Shown one piece after another: positions 26,846-35,035 of a stretch of DNA of 64,000 nucleotides. The translations under genes were made by a program, and so were the position numbers. The stretch covers positions 1,240,001-1,304,000 of the forward strand of contig NZ_SOEO01000001.1 in NCBI RefSeq assembly GCF_004365655.1, given 5' to 3'. The stretch's first letter is position 1, and the number at the start of each line of letters is the position of its first letter. The DNA comes from Epilithonimonas xixisoli (GTDB lineage Bacteria > Bacteroidota > Bacteroidia > Flavobacteriales > Weeksellaceae). Under the pieces are notes generated by a model, which saw only the letters and a program-made list of their open reading frames with translations, searched no databases and had not been told where the DNA came from.

Positions 26846-28189
26846 ATGAAAAAACTCATTCTTATCCCGGCAATCGCCGCTTTATTATTATCCTGCAAAA
26901 CTCAGAATCAAACTATGGAAAACCCACAAGAATGGAAACGCACTACCAATATCTATGAAGTCAATGTAAGACAGTACACGCCCGAAGGCACGTTTAACGC
27001 TTTCGAAAAACACTTGCCAAGACTTAAGAAAATGGGTGTGAAGACATTGTGGTTTATGCCCATCACGCCTATTGCACAACTGAACAAAAAAGGAAGTATG
27101 GGAAGCCAATATGCGGCTTACGACTACACCTCTATCAATCCCGAGTTTGGAACTTTGGAAGATTTCAAACATCTGGTAGATGAGGCTCACAAAATGGGTT
27201 TCAATGTCATCATAGACTGGGTAGCCAATCACACAGGCTGGGATCACGTCTGGACCAAATCTCACCCAGAATATTATTTGAAAGATGCGGACGGAAGTTT
27301 CCACAAAGCCAGCGGAATGGATGACATTATCGAATTGGATTTTACCAACAAAGAAATGCGTCTGGAAATGATCGAAGCGATGAAATATTGGGTGAAAGAA
27401 ACCAATATCGACGGTTTCCGTTGCGACTTGGCGAGCTGGGTAGAAGTCGATTTCTGGCAACAGGCAAGACCTGAGGTTGAAAAACTGAAACCGCTTTTCT
27501 TCATCGGTGAGTTTGACGAATTGGAAAACCCTGAATACGGGAAAGTTTTTGATGCGAGTTACAGCTGGAAATGGATGCACCTAAGCAAAGATTTCTATCA
27601 AAAACAATTGCCACTTTCTGACCTGAAAAATCTTTTGGAACAATATTCAAAAATTGGAGATAACTCAATGAGAGCTTGGTTTACGAGCAATCACGACGAA
27701 AACTCTTGGAACGGAACAGAATATGAAAAATATGGAGACTTCGCACCAGCTTTAGCCGTTTTCTCTGCGACTTGGAACGGTGTTCCTTTGCTTTACAATG
27801 GACAAGAATTACCAATGAAAACAAAACGTTTGGAGTTCTTCGAGAAAGATCCAATTCCTTGGAACGGGAAATTTGAGTTGGAAGATTTCTACAAAACGCT
27901 ATTGACTCTGAAATCAGAAAACCCAGCTCTGAGAGGTGGAGATCCTGCGGTTACAACTTTTTGGATTAATACCACAGCAAACGATAAAGTTCTTGCTTAT
28001 CTGAGAAAAAATGGAGACAAAGAGGTTTTGGTTTTGATTAATACAAGCAAAGATGCCATCAATTTCAAATTGGAAGATGACCATTCTGTCGGAAGTTATA
28101 AAAATGTTTTCTCCAAAGCTAAAGCAGAATTTGCAAAAGGTTCTGATGTAAAACTGGATGCTTACGGATACTTGGTTTTTGAGAAATAG
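26846..28189 (+). CDS. GH13 alpha-amylase-family lipoprotein
   Basis: Glycoside hydrolase of family 13 acting on alpha-glucans, exported and lipid-anchored (lipobox LLSC, Cys17). 447 aa, a compact GH13 with a TIM barrel. Catalytic residues are visible: nucleophile Asp194 in GFRCDLA, acid/base Glu222 in FFIGEFDE and transition-state stabiliser Asp284 in SNHDENSW. Conserved region I is VIIDWVANH. A short C-terminal beta domain with KVLAYLRKNGDKEVLVLINTS follows. No SusC/D pair is nearby, so it is an isolated starch or maltodextrin enzyme rather than part of a PUL. The product profile cannot be inferred. It is closed by the hairpin at 28249. Confidence 0.93.
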   Translation: MKKLILIPAIAALLLSCKTQNQTMENPQEWKRTTNIYEVNVRQYTPEGTFNAFEKHLPRLKKMGVKTLWFMPITPIAQLNKKGSMGSQYAAYDYTSINPEFGTLEDFKHLVDEAHKMGFNVIIDWVANHTGWDHVWTKSHPEYYLKDADGSFHKASGMDDIIELDFTNKEMRLEMIEAMKYWVKETNIDGFRCDLASWVEVDFWQQARPEVEKLKPLFFIGEFDELENPEYGKVFDASYSWKWMHLSKDFYQKQLPLSDLKNLLEQYSKIGDNSMRAWFTSNHDENSWNGTEYEKYGDFAPALAVFSATWNGVPLLYNGQELPMKTKRLEFFEKDPIPWNGKFELEDFYKTLLTLKSENPALRGGDPAVTTFWINTTANDKVLAYLRKNGDKEVLVLINTSKDAINFKLEDDHSVGSYKNVFSKAKAEFAKGSDVKLDAYGYLVFEK

Positions 28190-28248
28190 TCTTTTTTAGA
28201 CTTTTAGAAAATTGATAAAAGATAAAAGACTTTTGTCATCTTAATAGA

Positions 28249-28283
28249 AAACCCCTTCAGAGTTTTAAACTTTGAAGGGGTTT
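28249..28283. terminator. Bidirectional terminator between GH13 and oxidoreductase genes
   Basis: Arms AAACCCCTTCA / TGAAGGGGTTT, with AGTTT/AAACT giving further pairing inside, between convergent genes. Confidence 0.85.
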
Positions 28284-28299
28284 ATTTTTGGTTTAATAA

Positions 28300-28950
28300 T
28301 TAATAAGCGGCTGTAAAACGTTGTTTCACAAAATTGTTCTGCTCCAACTCATCAACCAAAGCGACCGCAACATCTTCTACAGAAAGGATGCTTCTTCCCT
28401 CTTCGTTGAAAACTGGATTTTCCAAAGCCGTTCTGTAAGTTCCAACTCTCACGCCAGCCGTTCCCGGATGCATCTCGATGGCTGGAGAAAAGAAAGTCCA
28501 ATCCAAAGTTTCATTTTTCTTGATTTCGTTCAGATAATCTCTTGCGGCCGTTGCACCTGGTTTGATGTCTGCCGGAAAATCTGGCCCGTCAACCAACTGT
28601 TTTCCATCAATGAACAAACTTCCTGCGCCACCCACAGTGATAAATCTCTTAACGCCAGATTTTTCAACTGCTTTCTCGATGTTTCTAGAACCGTTCAAAA
28701 AGTCATCATAAAGATTCGGGTTTGTCCATCCTGGGTTGAAAGTGTTGATTACCGCATCATTTCCTTCAAGAACTTTTGCCAATTCTTCTACATTGTTCAC
28801 GTCTGCGCTGATTGCGTTTACGTTATCCTTCACCTCCACTTTTGAACTGTCTCTTGCGATGGCATTTACTGCATAACCTCGGTTCACCAATTCGTTTACA
28901 ACTTGTTTTCCTACGAAGCCTGTTGCTCCGATTACTGCTACTTTTTTCAT
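28300..28950 (-). CDS. NAD(P)H-binding SDR-type oxidoreductase (NmrA/YwnB-like)
   Basis: 216-aa atypical short-chain dehydrogenase with an N-terminal Rossmann motif GATGFVG (residues 8-14). Thr/Arg/Asp residues bind the cofactor in AIARDSSKV, and VITVGGAGSL-like FITVGGAGSLFIDGKQ lies in the middle. It lacks the YxxxK catalytic pair of classical SDRs, as usual for the NmrA/YwnB group, which often senses the NADP redox state or acts on unknown substrates. An Rrf2 regulator lies 57 bases upstream in the same direction. A perfect TGTAAT-containing palindrome sits in the gap. The pair is a typical redox-responsive cassette; regulation by Rrf2 is inferred. Confidence 0.87.
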   Translation of the reverse strand: MKKVAVIGATGFVGKQVVNELVNRGYAVNAIARDSSKVEVKDNVNAISADVNNVEELAKVLEGNDAVINTFNPGWTNPNLYDDFLNGSRNIEKAVEKSGVKRFITVGGAGSLFIDGKQLVDGPDFPADIKPGATAARDYLNEIKKNETLDWTFFSPAIEMHPGTAGVRVGTYRTALENPVFNEEGRSILSVEDVAVALVDELEQNNFVKQRFTAAY

Positions 28951-28968
28951 TTTTTATTAATTAAAATT

Positions 28969-28983
28969 AATTGTAATACAATT
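28969..28983. promoter_or_regulatory. Palindrome between Rrf2 and oxidoreductase genes
   Basis: AATTGTA-A-TACAATT is a perfect 7-bp inverted repeat around one base, just upstream of the oxidoreductase ATG. It shares the TGTAAT/ATTACA core with the longer palindrome upstream of the Rrf2 gene, so both may bind that regulator. Confidence 0.45.
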
Positions 28984-29007
28984 TGTTACATTTTGAACTA
29001 AAATTTT

Positions 29008-29418
29008 TTAATCGAATTGATTGGTAAAATCTGACAATTTCTTATCCTTCAAAAATTGAAAAACCAAATCATCGGTTTCAGAAAATAATTGATTCAGATT
29101 TTCATTAATGTCCTTCCCGACACTGCAAAGTGGATTCGGATTTAGGTTTTTCTTACCAAGAACTTCTGAGTTTTTGATGGCTTCGTAGATTTCTGCCACA
29201 TTGATATTCTCAGCATCTTTACCAATTCTCACGCCTCCATCTTTTCCCTGTCTGCTCTCTACCAGTCCGGATTTTTTCAGATTAATCAATTCTTTACGAA
29301 CGATCACAGGATTCACATTGATGCTTCCAGCTAACCAATCAGACGTCAAAAATGCCTGCGGATTTTTCGCAAGTATTGTCATGATATGGATGGCTGTTGC
29401 AAATCTTGTGTTGCTCAT
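29008..29418 (-). CDS. Rrf2-family transcriptional regulator (cluster-free type)
   Basis: 136-aa winged-helix regulator. The HTH runs over FLTSDWLAGSINVNPVIVRKEL (about 23-45, given in two parts: FLTSDWLAGSI and NVNPVIVRKEL) and the wing is SRQGKDGGVRIGKDAENI. Only one Cys (Cys98, NPLCSVG) is present, so it cannot bind an IscR-type Fe-S cluster and belongs with the YwnA/CymR-like members. It is the first gene of a two-gene unit with the SDR oxidoreductase. A TACATTTG -7 box lies at 29444-29451, overlain upstream by a perfect 11-bp inverted repeat, which suggests autoregulation. Confidence 0.9.
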   Translation of the reverse strand: MSNTRFATAIHIMTILAKNPQAFLTSDWLAGSINVNPVIVRKELINLKKSGLVESRQGKDGGVRIGKDAENINVAEIYEAIKNSEVLGKKNLNPNPLCSVGKDINENLNQLFSETDDLVFQFLKDKKLSDFTNQFD

Positions 29419-29443
29419 AATGATGCAAATTTAAAACAATTTT

Positions 29444-29488
29444 CAAATGTAACAAAAATAATTACAGTTAAATTTTATTAACTGTAAT
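29444..29488 (-). promoter_or_regulatory. Promoter and candidate Rrf2 operator
   Basis: TACATTTG (minus strand, 29444-29451) is a perfect -7 box 25 bases before the Rrf2 ATG. Behind it, ATTACAGTTAA (29461-29471) and TTAACTGTAAT (29478-29488) form a perfect 11-bp inverted repeat with a 6-base spacer. It covers the -33 region and would block RNA polymerase if bound. Confidence 0.6.
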
Positions 29489-29500
29489 TATCACCAAAAT

Positions 29501-30514
29501 TTATTTCGTTTCAATTTCTACAATTCTCTTCCCTTTCTCCCCCAAATATTGATTCATAATCGATTCATAAATTTTATAACCGTCATCCACATTGGTGAAG
29601 ATCACAAGACCTTGTTTTGTTTTCGGTAAAATGATTGCAAATGTATTAACGCCTTTGTCCGCACCGCCGTGTGATAAAGCGATTTCGTCATTTCCCAAAT
29701 CATAGATTTCAAATCCGAGCCCAAAATACTTGTTCTCTTTGGATTTTACTTGTTTGGTTTTCATTGTTTCGAAAACATCTGGAGAAAGCAATTCGTTCTT
29801 CATTACGGCAATCAAAAATTGACTGTAATCTTCTACAGAAGTCATCAAATCATCAGCTGCACTTGCTGTTTTATTTTTGACAATATCATAAGGTTTCCCA
29901 TTTTTATCATAGCCTATTACAATTCTGTCCGCTTGTTTTTTTGCATTCCAAATGTAACTTGTATCATTCATTCCCAACGGTTGAAAAACGTATTCTTTAG
30001 CCAATTCTTCTAAGGTTTTATTGAATTTTTTCTCAATTGCTTTCCTTAAATATTCAAAACCTTCGCCCGAATATTGGTACTTTGTTCCAGGCTCAAATTC
30101 GAAGTTCAATTTATTATCGTTATGCATCCATCGCCAATTTGGGAAGCCGGTTTGATGGCTTAAAATCATTCTTGTTGTCAGTTTTTTATGGCGAGAATCT
30201 TTGGCAATATCTGGGTCTGTGAAATATTTGTAAAGCGGTTCATCGAGATTCCATTTTCCGAGGCTTACCAAGCGTAGAACCGTCATTGCCGTTACAGGTT
30301 TTGTTAATGATGCGACATTGAAAAGCGAGTTGTAGGAAGCTGAAGTTTTATCATTCAATTTTCCATAAACTTTTATTTGTGTCAATTTCCCATCTTCGAT
30401 GACGCCTAATCCCAAAGTCGGAATGTTGTTGTCTTTCAATAATTGTTCTAAATCATCTGTGATTTTTGTTTTATTTGGTTCACCGTGGTTGTAGCTCAGA
30501 ACGTCGCTCATCAT
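29501..30514 (-). CDS. Serine hydrolase (class C beta-lactamase/DD-peptidase fold), C-terminal half of a stop-interrupted gene
   Basis: 337-aa penicillin-binding-protein-like serine hydrolase. The SxxK motif is SLTK (Ser69, Lys72), the YxN-equivalent is Tyr148 in YQYSGEG, and HGG appears in LSHGGADKG near residue 280. It has no signal peptide, which is odd for this exported family. The reason is visible: reading continues in frame upstream through eight codons (TGA then TKKNENW) into the DUF4440 gene. MMSDVLSYNHGEP looks like the end of a DUF4440 domain. It was therefore probably one protein: signal peptide, DUF4440, serine hydrolase. It may be translated by reinitiation at ATG 30514, but would then be cytosolic. 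Confidence 0.85.
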   Translation of the reverse strand: MMSDVLSYNHGEPNKTKITDDLEQLLKDNNIPTLGLGVIEDGKLTQIKVYGKLNDKTSASYNSLFNVASLTKPVTAMTVLRLVSLGKWNLDEPLYKYFTDPDIAKDSRHKKLTTRMILSHQTGFPNWRWMHNDNKLNFEFEPGTKYQYSGEGFEYLRKAIEKKFNKTLEELAKEYVFQPLGMNDTSYIWNAKKQADRIVIGYDKNGKPYDIVKNKTASAADDLMTSVEDYSQFLIAVMKNELLSPDVFETMKTKQVKSKENKYFGLGFEIYDLGNDEIALSHGGADKGVNTFAIILPKTKQGLVIFTNVDDGYKIYESIMNQYLGEKGKRIVEIETK

Positions 30515-30535
30515 CCAATTTTCGTTCTTCTTTGT

Positions 30536-30967
30536 TCAAACCGAAGTGAATTTTGCTTGTCCACCCAAAGCGTCTTCTTTGCCTTTTTCTCGGATAAAAA
30601 ATTGATGTTCCCCAGTTTGAATCGCGCCGTACAATTCGCCATTGTTGTATAGAGGAAAAACTTCCAGACTATTTTCGATCACTTTGCGAATTGGCTTTTG
30701 ATTTGGGTTTCCGCAGATGTTTTGTTTGGTTCTTTCTAAGAATAATTTCTTGTCCTGAAAACCGCCATTGTCGTGATAAAATTTCAAATGATCATCCATC
30801 GTTTTTTCCAGATAAGCGATGTCGCAATTATTAAAACCACGTTCGAAAAACAGACTGTCTTGTTTTTTTAATTCTAAAAATAATGGTGAATTTTTATCGA
30901 TTTGAGCCTTAAAGTTTCCAATAGAAAGAAAGAAAATCAAGAAGATGATTCCGAGCTGTTTTGTCAT
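30536..30967 (-). CDS. DUF4440/NTF2-like exported domain, N-terminal half of a stop-interrupted gene
   Basis: 143 aa from ATG 30967 (MTKQLGIIFLIFFLSIG, signal peptide ending FKAQ). An upstream in-frame extension of 26 codons exists but puts the signal sequence inside the protein and is rejected. The mature part is an NTF2-like DUF4440 domain: the helix KKQDSLFFERGFNNCDIAYLEK (as two parts KKQDSLFFERG and FNNCDIAYLEK), then DDHLKFYHDNGGFQDKK and QTGEHQFFIREKG. It stops at a TGA after QAKFTSV. Family members usually continue FTxVW..., and here the codon after Val is TGA where TGG (Trp) is expected. The rest of the domain follows in frame. See the serine hydrolase entry. Confidence 0.8.
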   Translation of the reverse strand: MTKQLGIIFLIFFLSIGNFKAQIDKNSPLFLELKKQDSLFFERGFNNCDIAYLEKTMDDHLKFYHDNGGFQDKKLFLERTKQNICGNPNQKPIRKVIENSLEVFPLYNNGELYGAIQTGEHQFFIREKGKEDALGGQAKFTSV

Positions 30968-31054
30968 TGTTTTAATTTTTGACAAAGATTCAGAATTAAT
31001 TGATTTCAATTCAAAAAAACAGCCCGACAAAAACCCGACAATCAACTGACAGAT

Positions 31055-31660
31055 TTATATCATATTGAAATTCAGCTTGTAACGAAGCTCTTTGTTTTTA
31101 TCAATTTCATAAGCATTTCTCAGAATAATAAAAATATTTAGTAGCGTTAGGCCAACTAAGGTTATCATTACCGACGCTGAACCGAGTTTAAAAAAAGCTA
31201 CGATCAGAAAAATAATAGGAGAAATAATCGCTAAAAATATTTGGAGTGAAATGATTTGTTTGACGATTGGTGATTTATCTTTCGTGAAAATCATAATCAA
31301 CAAAGGCGGTAAAAAATTCGCAATCGGAAACCACGCCAATGGAAGCGAAGAAAGGTTGATAATTTTGATTAAAGTAGAATTAAAAATTTCTTCATTTTCT
31401 ATCGTTGAAATTGCTTGTTGAGTTTCAATTTCATCCATCAAAATTGGGGAATCAATTATTATTTCTTCAGTTGGAATATCTGTGATTAATAAATCTTTTT
31501 CAGAAACTTCAAGCGTTGAAGCCAAAGTTCTCAGCGTGTAACCTTTTGGTTCTGTTCCAGCTTCTATGCGTTGAATTGTTCTCACAGAAAGTCCTGATTT
31601 TTCAGCCAATTCTTCCTGAGTTAGATTTTGTTTTTCCCTGATTTTCTTTAATTCCGACAT
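31055..31660 (-). CDS. XRE-type HTH regulator with C-terminal membrane segments
   Basis: 201-aa membrane-tethered regulator. Residues 3-58 are a Cro/CI helix-turn-helix (IREKQNLTQEELAEKSGLSV, then RTIQRIEAGTEPKGYTLRTL). Residues 60-95 are an acidic linker. From about 98 three hydrophobic segments follow (PLAWFPIANFLPPLLIMIF, ISLQIFLAIISPIIFLIVAF, SASVMITLVGLTLLNIFIIL), similar to DUF4870-type domains. It lies 87 bases upstream of the DUF4440/serine hydrolase gene, same strand, so it may control it. The signal perceived is unknown. Confidence 0.82.
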   Translation of the reverse strand: MSELKKIREKQNLTQEELAEKSGLSVRTIQRIEAGTEPKGYTLRTLASTLEVSEKDLLITDIPTEEIIIDSPILMDEIETQQAISTIENEEIFNSTLIKIINLSSLPLAWFPIANFLPPLLIMIFTKDKSPIVKQIISLQIFLAIISPIIFLIVAFFKLGSASVMITLVGLTLLNIFIILRNAYEIDKNKELRYKLNFNMI

Positions 31661-31754
31661 CTGATTATAAATGATGAGCGATAAATGATTATTGATTTTA
31701 AAAACAAATTTAGCAATTCGAAGAATGTTATAACAACTTTTATTTCAAATCAAC

Positions 31755-31781
31755 AAAAAAGCCTTCCAAAAATGAAAGGCT
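31755..31781 (-). terminator. Terminator of the acyl-CoA dehydrogenase gene
   Basis: AGCCTT (31760-31765) pairs with AAGGCT (31776-31781), and six A on the left give a U run in the leftward RNA. It lies 26 bases past the stop. Confidence 0.7.
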
Positions 31782-31807
31782 AAATTTTATTTAATAAAAA
31801 TAAACAA

Positions 31808-32950
31808 TTATTTTTTTGAAATCGCTCTGGAAATCACAATCTTCTGAATCTCGGAAGTTCCTTCGTAGATTTGAGTAATCTTTGCATCACGCATCATTCT
31901 TTCCACGTGATATTCTTTCACATAACCATATCCGCCGTGAATTTGAACGGCTTCAATAGTTGTATCCATCGCCACTTGAGATGCATACAATTTTGCCATC
32001 GCTCCACTTTCTGAGATGTCTTTACCTTCATCTTTTTCAGCCGCCGCTTTATAAATTAGCATTCTCGCTGCCATAATGTTCACGTGCATATCTGCCAATT
32101 TGAAAGCAATTGCCTGATGATTGATGATTTCTGTTCCGAAAGATTTTCTTTCCTTCGCATATTTAAGTGACAATTCGTAAGCACCAGAAGCAATTCCCAA
32201 AGCCTGAGAAGCAATTCCGATTCTACCGCCATTCAAAACTGCCATCGCAAATGCAAAACCAAATCCGTCTTCTCCGATTCTGTTTTCCTTAGGCACTTTC
32301 ACATCCGTAAACATCAGAGAATGCGTGTCACTTCCACGGATTCCTAATTTATCTTCTTTTTTACCTACAACAAATCCTTCCCACCCTTTTTCTACAATGA
32401 AAGCGTTGATTCCTTTGTGCTTTTTTTCCGGATCTGTCTGAGCAATTACAATGTAATAAGTCGCATTTCCACCGTTTGTAATCCAGTTTTTGGTTCCATT
32501 AAGCAAATAATAATCTCCTTTATCCTCCGCCGTTGTAGATTGCGAAGTTGCATCTGACCCAGCTTCCGGCTCGGACAAGGCAAAAGCTCCGATTACTTCT
32601 CCACTTGCAAGGGGTTTCAGATATTTCATTTTTTGCTCCTCATTACAGAATTTTTCTAAACCCGCACAAACCAAAGAGTTATTTACGGACATTACAACAG
32701 CTGCAGAAGCATCGATTTTCGCAATTTCTTCCATTGCCAAAACATAAGAAACACTATCCAATCCAGCGCCACCGTATTTCGGATCTACCATCATACCTAG
32801 AAATCCCATTTCGCCCATCTTTTTGACAGCATCGTAAGGAAATTTCTGTTCATTATCTCTTTCTATGACGCCTTCTAAAAGTTCTGCCTGCGCAAAATCT
32901 CTTGCAGCCTGCTGGATCATCTGTTGTTCTTCTGTTAAATTGAAATCCAT
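31808..32950 (-). CDS. Acyl-CoA dehydrogenase
   Basis: FAD-dependent enzyme for the first step of beta-oxidation, 380 aa, cytosolic homotetramer. The N-terminal helical domain reads LTEEQQMIQQAARDFA. FAD/substrate signatures are GAFALSEPEAGSDA and TKNWITNGG. The C-terminal motif IYEGTSEIQKIVI puts the catalytic base at Glu363, the position typical of short-chain/butyryl-type enzymes. It is divergent from the acyl-CoA ligase gene with 148 bases between the starts. The two together would activate and oxidise fatty acids and may be co-regulated. The electron-transfer flavoprotein is not in the window. Confidence 0.95.
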   Translation of the reverse strand: MDFNLTEEQQMIQQAARDFAQAELLEGVIERDNEQKFPYDAVKKMGEMGFLGMMVDPKYGGAGLDSVSYVLAMEEIAKIDASAAVVMSVNNSLVCAGLEKFCNEEQKMKYLKPLASGEVIGAFALSEPEAGSDATSQSTTAEDKGDYYLLNGTKNWITNGGNATYYIVIAQTDPEKKHKGINAFIVEKGWEGFVVGKKEDKLGIRGSDTHSLMFTDVKVPKENRIGEDGFGFAFAMAVLNGGRIGIASQALGIASGAYELSLKYAKERKSFGTEIINHQAIAFKLADMHVNIMAARMLIYKAAAEKDEGKDISESGAMAKLYASQVAMDTTIEAVQIHGGYGYVKEYHVERMMRDAKITQIYEGTSEIQKIVISRAISKK

Positions 32951-33021
32951 ATCTCTTTTTTATATTTTGTTCCTCCGTAAAAATACACTTTTTGAGAAAT
33001 ATTCAAAGTAATTTATAACAT

Positions 33022-33052
33022 TTTGTCATTTGAGAAAAAAAAATTATATTTA
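33022..33052 (+). promoter_or_regulatory. Promoter for the acyl-CoA ligase gene
   Basis: TTTG (33022-33025), 19-base spacer, then TATATTTA (33045-33052), a near-consensus TANNTTTG. The leader would be about 40 bases. Confidence 0.5.
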
Positions 33053-33098
33053 CGATAATGTAAACCTAAATTTAATAATATATTAATAAGCATATTAT

Positions 33099-34865
33099 AT
33101 GAATATTAAAAGAATATTTGATTTTTCTAAACTCGCTTTGGAAAAATTCCCTAACGAAGATTGTCTTGTTACCAAAAAAAATGGAACTTGGATCAAAACT
33201 TCTACAGCAGAATTCATCAACCAAGGTAACAAAATATCCCGCGGACTTTTGAAACTGGGCATCAAACCTGGCGACAAAATTGGACTCATCACTTCCAACA
33301 ACAGAACAGAATGGGGAATTATGGATCTGGGAATTTCTCAAATTGGTGTGGTAACGGTTCCTGTTTATCCTACGATTTCTGAGGAAGATTACATTTACAT
33401 TTTCAATAATTCTGAAATTAAATATTGTTTTGTTTCTGACGCAGATTTGTATAAAAAGCTGAAGAATGCAAAACCAAACATTCCTTCTCTTGTAGGTATT
33501 TTTACTTTTGATGAAATAGATGGTGCTCCCAACTGGAACGAAATCCTGGATCTCGGAGAAAACGAATCTACACAGAATGAGGTAGAGGATCTTGCAAAGG
33601 CGATCAATCCTGAAGATTTGGCAACCATCATCTACACTTCCGGAACCACAGGAAAACCAAAAGGCGTTCAATTGACGCATAGAAATCTTGTGGCAAACGT
33701 TACAGCCAGTAACCCAAGAGTTCCAAAAGATAAAAGCCTGGATTACAAAGAGTTAAAAGCACTTAGTTTCCTTCCAATCTGCCACGTTTTTGAAAGAATG
33801 CTTTTCTATCTTTATATGAGCAACGGAATTTCTATTTATTTTGCAGAAAGCATCGAAAAAATTGGGGAAAACGTGAAAGAAGTTCACCCACATTATATGA
33901 CTGTGGTTCCAAGATTGGTAGAAAAAGTTTATGACTCTATCTACAACAAAGGTACTGCTGCAGGTGGATTGAAAGCTAAAATCTTCCTTTGGTCTATCGG
34001 AATTGCAGAGAAATACGAAATTGGACAACCAAAATCTTTCATGCACACCATTGTAGATAAAATCGTTTTCAAAAAATGGAGAGAAGGTTTGGGTGGAAAT
34101 TTGATTACTTTGGTTTCAGGCTCTGCCGCTTTGTCTAAAAGATTGAACACGATGTTTCACGCCGCAGGAATTCCAATTTTGGAAGGTTATGGCTTGACGG
34201 AAACTTCGCCTGTAATTTCCGTCAACAGTTTTGGAAAAGTGAAGGCTGGATCTGTGGGAATTCCATTGGAAAATGTAACTGTAAGGATAGAATCTGATGG
34301 TGAAATCGTAGTAAAAGGACCTTCTGTTTTCGAAGCTTACTATAAAGATGAGGAAAAAACGAAGGAAGCCTTTACAGATGATGGCTATTTCCGAACCGGC
34401 GATATTGGGCATTTGGATGAGGATAATTTCCTTTTCATTACCGATAGAAAAAAAGAAATGTTCAAAACATCTGGCGGGAAATTTGTAGCGCCTCAGGTGA
34501 TAGAAAACCTTGCAAAAGCATCCAAATTCATTGAGCAAATAATGGTTGTTGGTGATGGCGAAAAGATGCCTTGTGCAATTGTACAACCTGATTTTGCTTA
34601 TGCGAAAAATTGGGCAGAATTACATAATGTAAAAATTTCTGATTCCCACAAAGAGATTGCAGCAAACCCAGCAGTCAAATCAAGAATTGAAAAAGAAATT
34701 GAGAAAATCAATCAACATCTCGGCAAATGGGAGCAAATCAAGAAAATTGAATTGACGCCGAAAGTCTGGACGATAGATGACGGACTTCTAACGCCAACCT
34801 TGAAACTGAAAAGAAAAGCTATCAAGGCAGAATTCCAAGATTTATACGATAATATGTACAAATAA
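33099..34865 (+). CDS. AMP-dependent long-chain fatty-acid-CoA ligase
   Basis: Activates fatty acids to acyl-CoA with ATP, 588 aa, cytosolic or membrane-associated. The adenylation core has the P-loop YTSGTTGKPKG (about 179-189), the A5 motif GYGLTETSPV, and A7/A8 YFRTGDIGHLDED and ITDRKKEMFKTSGGKF. The first residues MNIKRIFDFSKLALEKF lack a signal peptide. Length and the GK.KEMFKTSGGK hinge fit the FACS (FadD15-like) group. The divergent acyl-CoA dehydrogenase suggests a shared fatty-acid degradation role. Substrate chain length is not readable. It ends at the hairpin 34869. Confidence 0.94.
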   Translation: MNIKRIFDFSKLALEKFPNEDCLVTKKNGTWIKTSTAEFINQGNKISRGLLKLGIKPGDKIGLITSNNRTEWGIMDLGISQIGVVTVPVYPTISEEDYIYIFNNSEIKYCFVSDADLYKKLKNAKPNIPSLVGIFTFDEIDGAPNWNEILDLGENESTQNEVEDLAKAINPEDLATIIYTSGTTGKPKGVQLTHRNLVANVTASNPRVPKDKSLDYKELKALSFLPICHVFERMLFYLYMSNGISIYFAESIEKIGENVKEVHPHYMTVVPRLVEKVYDSIYNKGTAAGGLKAKIFLWSIGIAEKYEIGQPKSFMHTIVDKIVFKKWREGLGGNLITLVSGSAALSKRLNTMFHAAGIPILEGYGLTETSPVISVNSFGKVKAGSVGIPLENVTVRIESDGEIVVKGPSVFEAYYKDEEKTKEAFTDDGYFRTGDIGHLDEDNFLFITDRKKEMFKTSGGKFVAPQVIENLAKASKFIEQIMVVGDGEKMPCAIVQPDFAYAKNWAELHNVKISDSHKEIAANPAVKSRIEKEIEKINQHLGKWEQIKKIELTPKVWTIDDGLLTPTLKLKRKAIKAEFQDLYDNMYK

Positions 34866-34868
34866 TAA

Positions 34869-34895
34869 AAAAGCTATCTCAAAAGGATAGCTTTT
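34869..34895. terminator. Terminator after the acyl-CoA ligase gene
   Basis: Perfect 10-bp arms AAAAGCTATC / GATAGCTTTT with a 7-base loop, 3 bases past the stop. Confidence 0.85.
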
Positions 34896-35008
34896 ATTTT
34901 ATCTATTAAAAAACGGTAAAACTTCGATAAGAAATTTCAAAGACTTAATTTTTAAATATGAGGTATGTTTGTAAGATTACTGAACTTCAGATTAATTAAC
35001 AAAGTTGC

Positions 35009-35016
35009 TATCTTTG
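35009..35016 (+). promoter_or_regulatory. -7 box for the NsrR-like regulator
   Basis: TATCTTTG fits TANNTTTG and lies 19 bases before the ATG at 35036. GTTG and CAAC flank it symmetrically (35005-35008 and 35018-35021), a weak operator hint. Confidence 0.5.
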
Positions 35017-35035
35017 TCAACTATAAATTGCATAA

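Noticed and set aside
30968-31045. Upstream extension of the DUF4440 gene by 26 codons
   Set aside because: It would bury the signal peptide inside the protein.
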